Assembly (NCBI GenBank): GCA_017934845.1
Contig: JAGBIR010000220.1
Span: 1-6,562 of the forward strand
Direction: 5' to 3'
Length of the DNA: 6,562 nucleotides
Source of the DNA: Alistipes sp.
GTDB lineage: Bacteria; Bacteroidota; Bacteroidia; Bacteroidales; Rikenellaceae
This document shows positions 1-6,438 of this stretch, piece after piece. The notes beneath the pieces are model-generated. The model searched no databases, was not told the origin of the DNA, and saw nothing but the letters and a program-made list of their open reading frames with translations. The position numbers were made by a program, and so were the translations under genes. Each line of letters starts with the position of its first letter. Positions within the stretch are counted from its first letter, which is position 1.

Positions 1-564
1 CGGCAAACGGACTTCCGGAATACCATACACCAACACTCCGCCCAACTTATGCAGAGCCTCAAAAACAGTCACATCGTAACCCATCTTCGCCAAATCGCTC
101 GCGCAAGCCAGTCCCGAAGGACCACTTCCCACGACAGCAACCTTGTGGCCATTTGGCTCAGCCTTGGCAACCGGCTCGCCACCATTCTCCAAGCTCCAAT
201 CGCCAACGAAACGCTCCAGCTTACCAATTGCCACCGACTCACCCTTAATACCTAAAATGCACGAGCCTTCGCACTGCGTCTCCTGCGGACAAACGCGTCC
301 ACATATACTCGGCAACGAGCTATCCTCGGCAATCACAGCCGCAGCGGCAGCAAAATCGCCATCCTTCACCTTGCTGATAAATGCAGGAATATTAATATTT
401 ACAGGGCAGGCTGCGACACATCGCGGATTCTTACAATTCAAACAACGCGAAGCCTCCAGCTGCGCCTCCTCGATATTATAGCCATAGCACACCTCTTCGA
501 AATTGGTGGCACGAACGCGAGCATCCTGCTCACGAACGATTACGCGTGGTATCTTATTTGCCAT
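1..564 (-). CDS. NfnB / GltA-like NADPH-binding FAD and [4Fe-4S] subunit, N-terminal part (runs off the left edge)
   Basis: The 188 visible codons encode the front of a protein of the glutamate-synthase small-chain family, whose members are usually about 460-490 residues. Two cysteine clusters are visible: C41, C44, C49, C53 and C88, C92, C98, C102, the pattern that holds two [4Fe-4S] clusters in this family. A Rossmann dinucleotide motif GSGPSG at residues 146-151 follows and should bind FAD. The ATG at 564-562 lies inside the end of the upstream gene (11-base overlap, different frame), which suggests translational coupling. Because the upstream gene encodes an NfnA-type subunit, I infer that this is NfnB, the subunit that binds NADPH and probably meets ferredoxin in the cytoplasmic bifurcating transhydrogenase, and not a true glutamate synthase subunit. 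No large glutamate synthase subunit is visible. SudA of sulfide dehydrogenase is the same family and cannot be excluded. The C-terminal NADPH domain lies outside the window. Confidence 0.9.
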   Translation of the reverse strand, partial: MANKIPRVIVREQDARVRATNFEEVCYGYNIEEAQLEASRCLNCKNPRCVAACPVNINIPAFISKVKDGDFAAAAAVIAEDSSLPSICGRVCPQETQCEGSCILGIKGESVAIGKLERFVGDWSLENGGEPVAKAEPNGHKVAVVGSGPSGLACASDLAKMGYDVTVFEALHKLGGVLVYGIPEVRLP

Positions 565-1420
565 AACATTGACAATTATGTTCATGACTCTCGTTTGCCT
601 GCGACTCCTGCTTACGATACATCGCCTGGCGACGCATGGCCTCATCAAAATCAACCTGATGGCCATCAAACTCGGGGCCATCGACACATGTAAATAGTGT
701 CTTTCCACCCACACTCACTCGGCACGCTCCGCACATACCCGTACCATCAACCATCAAGGCATTGAGCGAAACGGTTGTCGGTAATGAATACTCGCGTGTT
801 GTGAGCGTAACAAATTTCATCATAATCATAGGGCCTATGGCAACGCACTCATCGTAGTGTTTATTCTCCACCTCTACAAGCTCCTTAATCTTCGCCGTAA
901 CCAAGCCCTTAAATCCGCAAGAGCCATCGTCGGTGGCGATATAGAGATTCTCACATACGCGCTCCATCTCGTCGGTATAGATTAACATCGAGGCGGTTTT
1001 TGCTCCGATAATCACATCGACGTGCGCACCATGCTCATGTAGCCACTTTACCTGCGGATATACGGGTGCAGTACCAACGCCACCCGCAACAAACAGATAT
1101 TTACGCGAGCGCAAATCCTCGTCGCTCATCTTTACAAACTCCGATGGATTTCCCAGCGGACCAACAAAGTCGGCCAACGACTCGCCCTGCTTGAATGCAC
1201 ACAGCTTTCGCGTCGATACTCCAATGGCCTGAATAACGATTGTTACAGTACCATCCTCCTTATCATAGTCGGCAATAGTAAGCTGCACACGCTCACCATG
1301 CTCATCGACTCTTACAATAACAAACTGCCCCGGCTGCGCACTCTGCGCCACGCGAGGAGCTTTTATTCGCAACAGATAGATATTATCTGCCAACAACCTC
1401 TTCTCTACAATTTCAAACAT
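554..1420 (-). CDS. NfnA-like FAD/NAD-binding [2Fe-2S] subunit (ferredoxin:NADP+ oxidoreductase alpha subunit)
   Basis: The 288-residue product belongs to the ferredoxin-reductase-like family shared by PyrK (dihydroorotate dehydrogenase B electron-transfer subunit), SudB and NfnA. An N-terminal FAD-binding barrel carries RVQLTIAD at about residues 44-51 and GPLG at 87-90. The NAD-binding domain has GGVGTAP at 113-119. Near the C terminus C230, C233 and C245 form the [2Fe-2S] site. Only three cysteines are present, and D225 just before them fits the Asp ligand I recall for NfnA. With the downstream NfnB-like gene it should form the enzyme that couples NADH and reduced ferredoxin to NADP+ reduction. 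I chose the ATG at 1420 because MFEIVEK is the family-like N terminus. An in-frame ATG at 1462 would add 14 residues with no family character and overlap the upstream gene. The last residues form an unusual His/Cys tail (H279, H281, C283, C285). No pyrD is adjacent, so PyrK is less likely. Confidence 0.88.
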   Translation of the reverse strand: MFEIVEKRLLADNIYLLRIKAPRVAQSAQPGQFVIVRVDEHGERVQLTIADYDKEDGTVTIVIQAIGVSTRKLCAFKQGESLADFVGPLGNPSEFVKMSDEDLRSRKYLFVAGGVGTAPVYPQVKWLHEHGAHVDVIIGAKTASMLIYTDEMERVCENLYIATDDGSCGFKGLVTAKIKELVEVENKHYDECVAIGPMIMMKFVTLTTREYSLPTTVSLNALMVDGTGMCGACRVSVGGKTLFTCVDGPEFDGHQVDFDEAMRRQAMYRKQESQANESHEHNCQCYGK

Positions 1421-1448
1421 AACCGAATTGGTTTTATACCTTTCCAAC

Positions 1449-2552
1449 CTACTCAACAACAATAGCAGTCACACGCACCGTACGCATAGGATGCTTCTGA
1501 TCGTTTGTAATCACACGCAGGCGATCGACCCACACGCCATAATCACAATCCGACGTATCCAGCACCAGCCTAATGCGTTTTTTCTCGTCGGGGCGAATCC
1601 TATCGCCAGCCTGGAGTGAACATTCCAACGCCTTATTACTCCACTCTACAGCCCTGATTATCAAATCAGTCTCGCCTTCATTAGCAATCTCTAAATCTTG
1701 ATTAACGACCGTTGTCGAGCGTTTTACCTCTGCGAATTTAATGAAATTTTTCGATAATTGCACAACCGGCACCGATATATCGTCACTATCCGATACATAT
1801 TTATCGACCGCAATAGCCTGCGCACTCAACATCGTACGCATCACCCGCCCATTAACCTCAATGTCGTAGATATCGTTCAGCGTGCCGTAGCGAGTACTAT
1901 TCTCGGGTATATTATATATAAGTGTAATCTCGCCACTATCGCCTGCCGCCATCTGCCCTGCACCCTCCACACGGCAGAAGCCACTACTTTGGCGCGGCAG
2001 AAATCTCACATTCAAATCAATCTCCGAAGTATTAATCCAGCCTATTCGCTCCTCGATCATCTCGCCCCTACCGACATAGGCAAAGGCGTGGAAATTCGCC
2101 GATAGACGCAATCCATCTCCAATATCGAAAGGATATTGCTCCTCGACGCTCTTTTGGCGGGGAGTCACCTCGCCTTGAACGGTCAGCCGCAACGGTTGCT
2201 TCGATGCCGACGTAGTAACCATTACCGATTTTGAGAAATGACCCGGACGATTCATCGGATCGAAAATTATCTTCACACTACCCTGCTCGCCCGGCTTAAT
2301 CGGCTTACGCGAATATTCGGGGGTAGTACATCCGCAACCCGACCTAATCTCCAAAATAACGACCGGCATCGAGAGATTATTCGTATAATTGAACAGATGT
2401 TCCACCTTTCCGCCATCTTCTGCCACCTTACCAAAGTCCCACTTATCGGTCTCAAATCTTAAATTTTCACTTTGAGCCCACAAAAATGGAGAAAAAAGTA
2501 AAAACATTAGCAGGAACCACGTTTTTAGCCCTATCATATTAATATTCACCAT
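1449..2552 (-). CDS. Exported DUF1573-domain protein with Ig-like repeats
   Basis: The protein has 367 residues from the ATG at 2552, or 362 from a second in-frame ATG at 2537, which gives a cleaner signal peptide. A hydrophobic segment at about residues 11-26 ends in LWA-Q, a likely signal peptidase I site. There is no lipobox cysteine, so the mature protein should be periplasmic or surface-exposed and soluble. Residues about 32-129 form a DUF1573 domain: the FxxxxWDFGKV opening, the SGCGCT motif at 71-76 (C73, C75), and the PGEQG...FDP segment. A weaker middle section follows, and residues about 265-366 look like a second Ig-like domain of the ASPM-SPD-2-Hydin/DUF1573 type. DUF1573 proteins are abundant in Bacteroidetes, but their molecular role is not established and I assign none. 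It is the first gene of the minus-strand operon, and its stop is 28 bases before nfnA. Confidence 0.85.
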   Translation of the reverse strand: MVNINMIGLKTWFLLMFLLFSPFLWAQSENLRFETDKWDFGKVAEDGGKVEHLFNYTNNLSMPVVILEIRSGCGCTTPEYSRKPIKPGEQGSVKIIFDPMNRPGHFSKSVMVTTSASKQPLRLTVQGEVTPRQKSVEEQYPFDIGDGLRLSANFHAFAYVGRGEMIEERIGWINTSEIDLNVRFLPRQSSGFCRVEGAGQMAAGDSGEITLIYNIPENSTRYGTLNDIYDIEVNGRVMRTMLSAQAIAVDKYVSDSDDISVPVVQLSKNFIKFAEVKRSTTVVNQDLEIANEGETDLIIRAVEWSNKALECSLQAGDRIRPDEKKRIRLVLDTSDCDYGVWVDRLRVITNDQKHPMRTVRVTAIVVE

Positions 2553-2595
2553 AATAAACCAATTTTAAGACCTACACCGCAGACCTTTCAGAAAA

Positions 2596-2627
2596 CAAAG
2601 TTATATTTTTTTTCGATTTTTTTCACG
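2596..2627 (-). promoter_or_regulatory. Probable promoter of the DUF1573-nfnAB operon
   Basis: Read on the minus strand, 2603-2596 is TAACTTTG, a full match to the Bacteroidetes -7 box TAnnTTTG, placed 44 bases before the DUF1573 ATG at 2552. The expected -33 position (about 2623-2627) has only a poor GTG-like match. It is arranged back to back with the tRNA-Asn promoter. Confidence 0.5.
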
Positions 2628-2633
2628 TTTTTC

Positions 2634-2664
2634 TTGCACAATAAAAAAAACCGCCTTATATTTG
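2634..2664 (+). promoter_or_regulatory. Promoter of tRNA-Asn
   Basis: TTG at 2634-2636, a 20-base spacer, and TATATTTG at 2657-2664 match the Bacteroidetes primary sigma factor consensus (TTG, then TAnnTTTG). The predicted start near 2671 gives a leader of about 30 bases before the tRNA. Confidence 0.75.
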
Positions 2665-2701
2665 CACTCGCAAAAACAAAGCAACACGTTCTTAACAAAA
2701 T

Positions 2702-2775
2702 GCCTGAATAGCTCAGTTGGTTAGAGCACATGACTGTTAATCATGGGGTCCTAGGTTCAAGTCCTTGTTCAGGCG
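2702..2775 (+). tRNA. tRNA-Asn (anticodon GUU)
   Basis: A complete cloverleaf can be drawn. The acceptor stem pairs 2702-2708 with 2768-2774, and the discriminator is G2775. The D stem is GCTC/GAGC. The anticodon stem pairs 2729-2733 with 2741-2745 around the loop CTGTTAA, giving anticodon GTT at 2736-2738. The T loop TTCAAGT is at 2756-2762. The 3' CCA is not encoded. The T stem has one mismatch, T2752 opposite T2766 (tRNA positions 50-64). Confidence 0.97.
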
Positions 2776-2779
2776 CTAC

Positions 2780-2815
2780 CGCGAGGGAGGTAATTTCCTT
2801 TGAGTCGCGAGTTTT
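2780..2815 (+). terminator. Possible weak terminator or hairpin after tRNA-Asn
   Basis: CGCGA at 2780-2784 can pair with TCGCG at 2805-2809, and AGG at 2788-2790 with CCT at 2797-2799, with wobble pairs and an internal loop between them. Only four T follow, at 2812-2815. This is an imperfect structure that may end or help process the tRNA-Asn transcript. Confidence 0.35.
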
Positions 2816-2880
2816 AAGTATGTGGCAAGCGATTGCTGCAAGGCTTAAAAAGTCAAGACCTCTCGAAAAATGCAAAAAGA

Positions 2881-2911
2881 TTTGCAAAATAAAAAATTTT
2901 GCTTACCTTTG
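2881..2911 (+). promoter_or_regulatory. Promoter of tRNA-Val
   Basis: TTTG at 2881-2884, a 19-base spacer, and TACCTTTG at 2904-2911 are an exact match to the Bacteroidetes promoter consensus. Transcription should begin near 2918, leaving a leader of about 15 bases. It shows that tRNA-Val can be transcribed independently of tRNA-Asn. Confidence 0.85.
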
Positions 2912-2932
2912 CACCGTCCAAGCGATTAAATC

Positions 2933-3007
2933 GGGAGCATAGCTCAGCTGGTTCAGAGCATCTGCCTTACAAGCAGAGGGTCAGGGGTTCGAATCCCTTT
3001 GCTCCCA
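2933..3007 (+). tRNA. tRNA-Val (anticodon UAC)
   Basis: The acceptor stem pairs GGGAGCA at 2933-2939 perfectly with TGCTCCC at 3000-3006, with discriminator A3007. The D stem is GCTC/GAGC. The anticodon stem pairs TCTGC at 2961-2965 with GCAGA at 2973-2977 around the loop CTTACAA, giving anticodon TAC at 2968-2970. The T stem AGGGG/CCCTT has one G-U pair, and its loop is TTCGAAT. The 3' CCA is not encoded. Confidence 0.97.
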
Positions 3008-3016
3008 CTAACGAAG

Positions 3017-3045
3017 AAGCGATTGATATTTCAATCGCTTTTTTT
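3017..3045 (+). terminator. Intrinsic terminator of tRNA-Val
   Basis: A perfect 10-base-pair stem (AAGCGATTGA at 3017-3026 with TCAATCGCTT at 3031-3040) closes a 4-base loop and runs into a T tract through 3045. It lies nine bases past the tRNA 3' end. Confidence 0.9.
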
Positions 3046-3060
3046 GTTGTATAACTATCT

Positions 3061-3074
3061 GAAAATAAATTTTC
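3061..3074. repeat. Short inverted repeat GAAAAT-AA-ATTTTC
   Basis: A perfect 6-base inverted repeat with a 2-base centre lies in the non-coding stretch between the tRNA-Val terminator and the mannosidase promoter. It is AT-rich and could be chance. An operator is possible but unsupported. Confidence 0.3.
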
Positions 3075-3087
3075 GGCCTTAAACAAC

Positions 3088-3115
3088 AAGAAGATATTGC
3101 TTCGCAATTCTTCTT
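3088..3115. repeat. Stable hairpin in the intergenic region
   Basis: ATTGC at 3096-3100 pairs with GCAAT at 3104-3108 around a 3-base loop. After a small internal loop, AAGAAG at 3088-3093 pairs with CTTCTT at 3110-3115. No T tract follows on the plus strand, so it is not a classical terminator. The rest of 3046-3209 holds no recognisable gene or RNA. Confidence 0.4.
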
Positions 3116-3209
3116 CTGATGCACGGTTGCGAGGATAACATGATTTTTACATTTTACGCACCTGTTCTTTTTCGGCTGATAAACATTATATTATATCGAA
3201 TATTTTTGC

Positions 3210-3217
3210 TATCTTTG
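3210..3217 (+). promoter_or_regulatory. Likely -7 box of the GH92-BSP operon promoter
   Basis: TATCTTTG at 3210-3217 matches TAnnTTTG and lies 42 bases before the mannosidase ATG. No good TTG is found 19-21 bases upstream, where the sequence is AT-only, so the promoter may be weak or need an activator. Confidence 0.55.
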
Positions 3218-3259
3218 TTTAATAATCGCTAACCGCAAGAAAACTTAGATAAACATTAT

Positions 3260-5602
3260 ATGAAAAAGACTCTACTACTTTACATTGCATTACTTATGCT
3301 GGGAACATCTTCAATTTTTGCTCAAGAGGCAAAATCCCCCGTGGACTATGTCAATCCAATGATCGGAACCGACGGAATGGGCCACACCTTCCCCGGAGCA
3401 TGCGTACCTTTTGGTGCCGTACAGCTTAGCCCTGATACCGACACGACGCCGCACAACATCGACGGCAAATATCAGCCCAATGTATATAAGTATTGCGCAG
3501 GATATCAATACGCCGACACATCTATCGTCGGCTTCAGTCACACCCACATGAGCGGCACGGGGCACTCCGACTTGGGCGACATTCTCATTATGCCTACTAC
3601 GGGAGAGCTTCAGCTCACCCCCGGCGAGAAGGATAATCCCGACAGCGGTTATCGCTCGCGCTTCTCTCACTCGTCGGAGAAAGCTACACCGGGCTATTAC
3701 GAAGTTATGCTCGACGACTACAACGTCAAGGCGCAGCTTACCACCACACAGCGCGTTGGCGTACACAAATACACCTTCCCACAGAGTGCTAATGGCCGCA
3801 TCATTCTCGACCTGAATCATGGCATCTACAACTACGATGGCAAGATTTTGTGGGCATCTATTCGTGTCGAGAACGAAACTCTCATTACCGGCTACCGCAT
3901 CACAAACGGCTGGGCAAGAACAAATTACACATATTTTGCCATTTCGTTCTCGCAGCCCATCAAAAATTACGGCTACAAGGATCACGAGCGAATTCTCTAC
4001 AATGGTTTCTGGCGCAAATTCGATGTCAACCACAACTTCCCCGAGATGGCAGGCCGCAAGGTTGTGTCATATTTCGAGTTCGACACCGACTCTAACGCAG
4101 AGGTTGTAGTCAAGGTCGCTCTCTCGGCAACAAGCACCGAGGGTGCCATTAAGAATCTGCTTGCAGAGGCGGCCGACAAGGATTTCGAGACAATAGCCGC
4201 AGAGGCTGCCGAGAACTGGAACAAGCAACTCGCATCCATCGAGGTCGAAGGCACGGAGGATCAGAAGGCGATGTTCTACACTTCGTATTACCACACCATG
4301 ATTAACCCATCGATTTATATGGATGTCGATGGCAAATATCGCGGTTTGGATCAGAATATCCACGAAGCTGACGGCTTTAAGAACTACACAATCTTCTCAT
4401 TATGGGACACCTATCGTGCTGAGCATCCGTTCCTTATGCTTATGAAACCCGCCGAGGCACGCGATATGGTAATCTCTATGATTCGCCACCAGCAACAGAG
4501 CGTACACGCTCTGCTGCCAATTTGGAGCCACATGGCAAACGACAACTGGTGTATGAGCGGTTATCACGCCACTTCGGTTTTGGCCGACGCTATTGCCAAA
4601 GGTGCCGACATCGATGTTCAGGAGGCACTCAAGGCAATGGTCAAGACCTCGAATGTAGCCTATTTCGATGGCATCGGCGAATATGTCGAGTTGGGATATG
4701 TACCTTTGGAGCGTTCGGGCACTGCCGCATCAACAACATTGGAGTATTGCTACGACGACTGGACAATTTATCAGACAGCACTCAAGGCTGGCGATGAGCA
4801 GACAGCAGAGCAGTATCGCGAGCGCGCACTCAACTACCGCCGCCTCTTCGATAAGGAGCTCGGTTTTGCACGCCCACGTCACACAAACGGCGAGTTCAAA
4901 GAGCCTTTCGACGTACTCCAGACCCACGGCGAGGGCTTCATCGAGGGCAACTCATGGAACTTCTCGTTCCATGTGCCACACGATGTGATGGGCCTTATCA
5001 ATCAGATGGGTGGCGAAAAGGAGTTTTTGCGCAAGTTGGACGAGCTGTTCGGCATGCACCTCCCCGAGGAGTATTATGCTGCAAATGAGGATATTACCGA
5101 AGAGTGTATCATCGGAGGTTATGTCCATGGCAACGAGCCGAGCCACCACATACCCTACCTCTATGCTTGGACTTCACAGCCTTGGAAGACGCAATATTGG
5201 GTACGCGAAGTGATGAACAAGATGTATAGAAATCATATTCGCGGTTTGGGCGGAAATGACGACTGCGGACAGATGTCGGCTTGGTATATCTTCACAGCGA
5301 TGGGATTCTACCCCGTATGCCCCGGCACCGACCAATATATCTTGGGCGCACCATACATCCCCTACGCAAAACTACAATTGGCAAACGGCAATACTTTCGA
5401 GATTAAGGCCGATGGCGTTAGCGACAAGATGCGTTATGTAAAATCTGTGAAACTCAATGGCGAGCCATACACAAAGACCTATATCACACACAACGATATA
5501 ATCAATGGCGGAGTGCTGGAGTTTACGATGAGCGCAACACCTAACAAGCGTCGCGGAACAACACCTGCCGATAAACCTTACTCATTAACTAATGGAGAAT
5601 AA
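3260..5602 (+). CDS. Secreted GH92 alpha-mannosidase
   Basis: The 780-residue product has the full length and signature motifs of glycoside hydrolase family 92, the calcium-dependent exo-alpha-mannosidases that release mannose from N-glycans and yeast mannan. It starts with a signal peptide (MKKTLLLY..., cleavage likely at FA-Q near residue 21) and has no lipobox, so the enzyme is probably periplasmic. The N-terminal beta-sandwich domain opens with NPMIGTD at 32-38 and contains GFSHTHMSGTG at 91-101. The catalytic domain carries IEGNSW (E562), HGNEPSHH (E626) and GGNDDCGQMSAW (D667, D668). By spacing with the characterised enzyme Bt3990, as I recall it, E562 fits the general acid and the Asp pair the general base. 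Linkage specificity (alpha-1,2, -1,3, -1,4 or -1,6) cannot be told from these motifs. The start is fixed by the signal peptide; its leader is A-rich without a Shine-Dalgarno site. The BSP gene follows at once. Confidence 0.95.
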   Translation: MKKTLLLYIALLMLGTSSIFAQEAKSPVDYVNPMIGTDGMGHTFPGACVPFGAVQLSPDTDTTPHNIDGKYQPNVYKYCAGYQYADTSIVGFSHTHMSGTGHSDLGDILIMPTTGELQLTPGEKDNPDSGYRSRFSHSSEKATPGYYEVMLDDYNVKAQLTTTQRVGVHKYTFPQSANGRIILDLNHGIYNYDGKILWASIRVENETLITGYRITNGWARTNYTYFAISFSQPIKNYGYKDHERILYNGFWRKFDVNHNFPEMAGRKVVSYFEFDTDSNAEVVVKVALSATSTEGAIKNLLAEAADKDFETIAAEAAENWNKQLASIEVEGTEDQKAMFYTSYYHTMINPSIYMDVDGKYRGLDQNIHEADGFKNYTIFSLWDTYRAEHPFLMLMKPAEARDMVISMIRHQQQSVHALLPIWSHMANDNWCMSGYHATSVLADAIAKGADIDVQEALKAMVKTSNVAYFDGIGEYVELGYVPLERSGTAASTTLEYCYDDWTIYQTALKAGDEQTAEQYRERALNYRRLFDKELGFARPRHTNGEFKEPFDVLQTHGEGFIEGNSWNFSFHVPHDVMGLINQMGGEKEFLRKLDELFGMHLPEEYYAANEDITEECIIGGYVHGNEPSHHIPYLYAWTSQPWKTQYWVREVMNKMYRNHIRGLGGNDDCGQMSAWYIFTAMGFYPVCPGTDQYILGAPYIPYAKLQLANGNTFEIKADGVSDKMRYVKSVKLNGEPYTKTYITHNDIINGGVLEFTMSATPNKRRGTTPADKPYSLTNGE
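5594..5597 (+). promoter_or_regulatory. Ribosome binding site of the BSP lipoprotein gene
   Basis: GGAG lies 9 bases before the ATG at 5607 and within the last codons of the mannosidase gene. It supports 5607 as the start over the in-frame ATG at 5592, which would place MENNS ahead of the signal peptide and leave no such site. Confidence 0.6.
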
Positions 5603-5606
5603 CAGC

Positions 5607-6416
5607 ATGAAAAAGAGTCTATTAATTGCATTTGCAATATTTTTGGCCGCTCTGACGGCTTGCCGCTCAACCGCAACAAAGAGTGACGCACCTACGGCAG
5701 AAGAGGTGTGGAAGGATTACTTCGTCGGCAACATTATCTTCAAAGATGAAGCCCCCGAGAGCGAAGGCTCGCGCATCTATCATAGCATCATCCCCGATGC
5801 CGAAGCATACATTGCCCGACAGGCCCGCGAAGTACTTAACACGCTATATTTCAGCCCCAACGACAGCATTACGCCCGTAAATAATCTCTATTACACGCTG
5901 AAAGACTCGGAGGGCATCTCTGCAAAGGGTGGCTCTAACGGCGAAATTTATATTTTCTACAGCACACGCCACGTCGAGAAATCATTTATCGAGCAAGATA
6001 CGGCAAAGGTCGATTTCGAGACACGCGGAGTACTGTTGCACGAACTCACCCACGCCTACCAGCTCGAACCTCAAGGCATCGGCACCTATGGCACAAACAA
6101 GGTATTTTGGGCCTTCATCGAGGGTATGGCCGACGCTGTGCGCGTAGCCAATGGCGGCTTTCACGGCGAGGAGGATCGACCCAAGGGCGGCAATTATATG
6201 AATGGCTACCGCCACGCGGGATATTTCTTTGTATGGTTGCGCGACAACAAGGATGCCGATTTCTTGCGCAAATTCAACCTCAGCACACTGGAGGTCATCC
6301 CTTGGTCGTTCGACGGAGCAATCAAACATGTCTTGGGCGAGGAGTATAATATCGACGATCTGTGGCAGGAATACCAAATCGCCATGGGCGACATCCCCAC
6401 ACCCGCACAGCAGTAA
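5607..6416 (+). CDS. BSP-family (basic secretory protein) lipoprotein, putative zinc metallopeptidase
   Basis: The 269-residue product begins with a lipoprotein signal peptide, MKKSLLIAFA..., ending in the lipobox LTAC with C19 as the lipidated residue. It should be membrane-anchored outside the cytoplasm. The residues after C19 show no clear acidic surface-export signal, so inner-face or surface location is open. The mature part resembles the basic secretory protein family (Pfam BSP, PF04450): GGSNGEIYI at 108-116, a zinc-binding HELTH at 145-149, and FIEGMADAVR at 170-179, where E172 could be the third ligand in gluzincin fashion. The helical YFFVWLR segment at 206-212 also fits. Peptidase activity is predicted from HExxH; few family members have been tested. 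It starts 4 bases after the mannosidase stop and so is almost certainly co-transcribed, which suggests a joint role on glycoproteins. Confidence 0.85.
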   Translation: MKKSLLIAFAIFLAALTACRSTATKSDAPTAEEVWKDYFVGNIIFKDEAPESEGSRIYHSIIPDAEAYIARQAREVLNTLYFSPNDSITPVNNLYYTLKDSEGISAKGGSNGEIYIFYSTRHVEKSFIEQDTAKVDFETRGVLLHELTHAYQLEPQGIGTYGTNKVFWAFIEGMADAVRVANGGFHGEEDRPKGGNYMNGYRHAGYFFVWLRDNKDADFLRKFNLSTLEVIPWSFDGAIKHVLGEEYNIDDLWQEYQIAMGDIPTPAQQ

Positions 6417-6438
6417 AACTACTGATTTCACACACTTT

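Noticed and set aside
143..481. 112-codon plus-strand open frame at the left edge
   Set aside because: It is antisense to the NfnB-like gene, whose eight cluster cysteines and FAD motif clearly fix the coding strand.
1421..1462. Upstream start for NfnA at 1462
   Set aside because: The added 14 residues (MLLSRLERYKTNSV) do not resemble the family N terminus and would overlap the DUF1573 gene. The ATG at 1420 gives the usual MFEIVEK start.
1758..2105. 115-codon plus-strand open frame inside the DUF1573 gene
   Set aside because: It is antisense to a gene with a clear signal peptide and DUF1573 motifs, and the translated protein shows no domain.
2730..2942. 70-codon open frame between and over the two tRNA genes
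   Set aside because: It starts inside tRNA-Asn, ends inside tRNA-Val and crosses the tRNA-Val promoter. This is incompatible with a real gene, and the protein has no recognisable features.
2700..3045. tRNA genes as an integration site for a mobile element
   Set aside because: No integrase gene, no duplicated tRNA 3' end and no foreign-looking genes are present in the window. The flanking genes look like ordinary Bacteroidales genes.
3311..4033. 240-codon open frame on the minus strand inside the mannosidase gene
   Set aside because: It lies wholly antisense to the strongly supported GH92 coding region, and its translation shows no family motif. It is a by-product of the codon use of the real gene.
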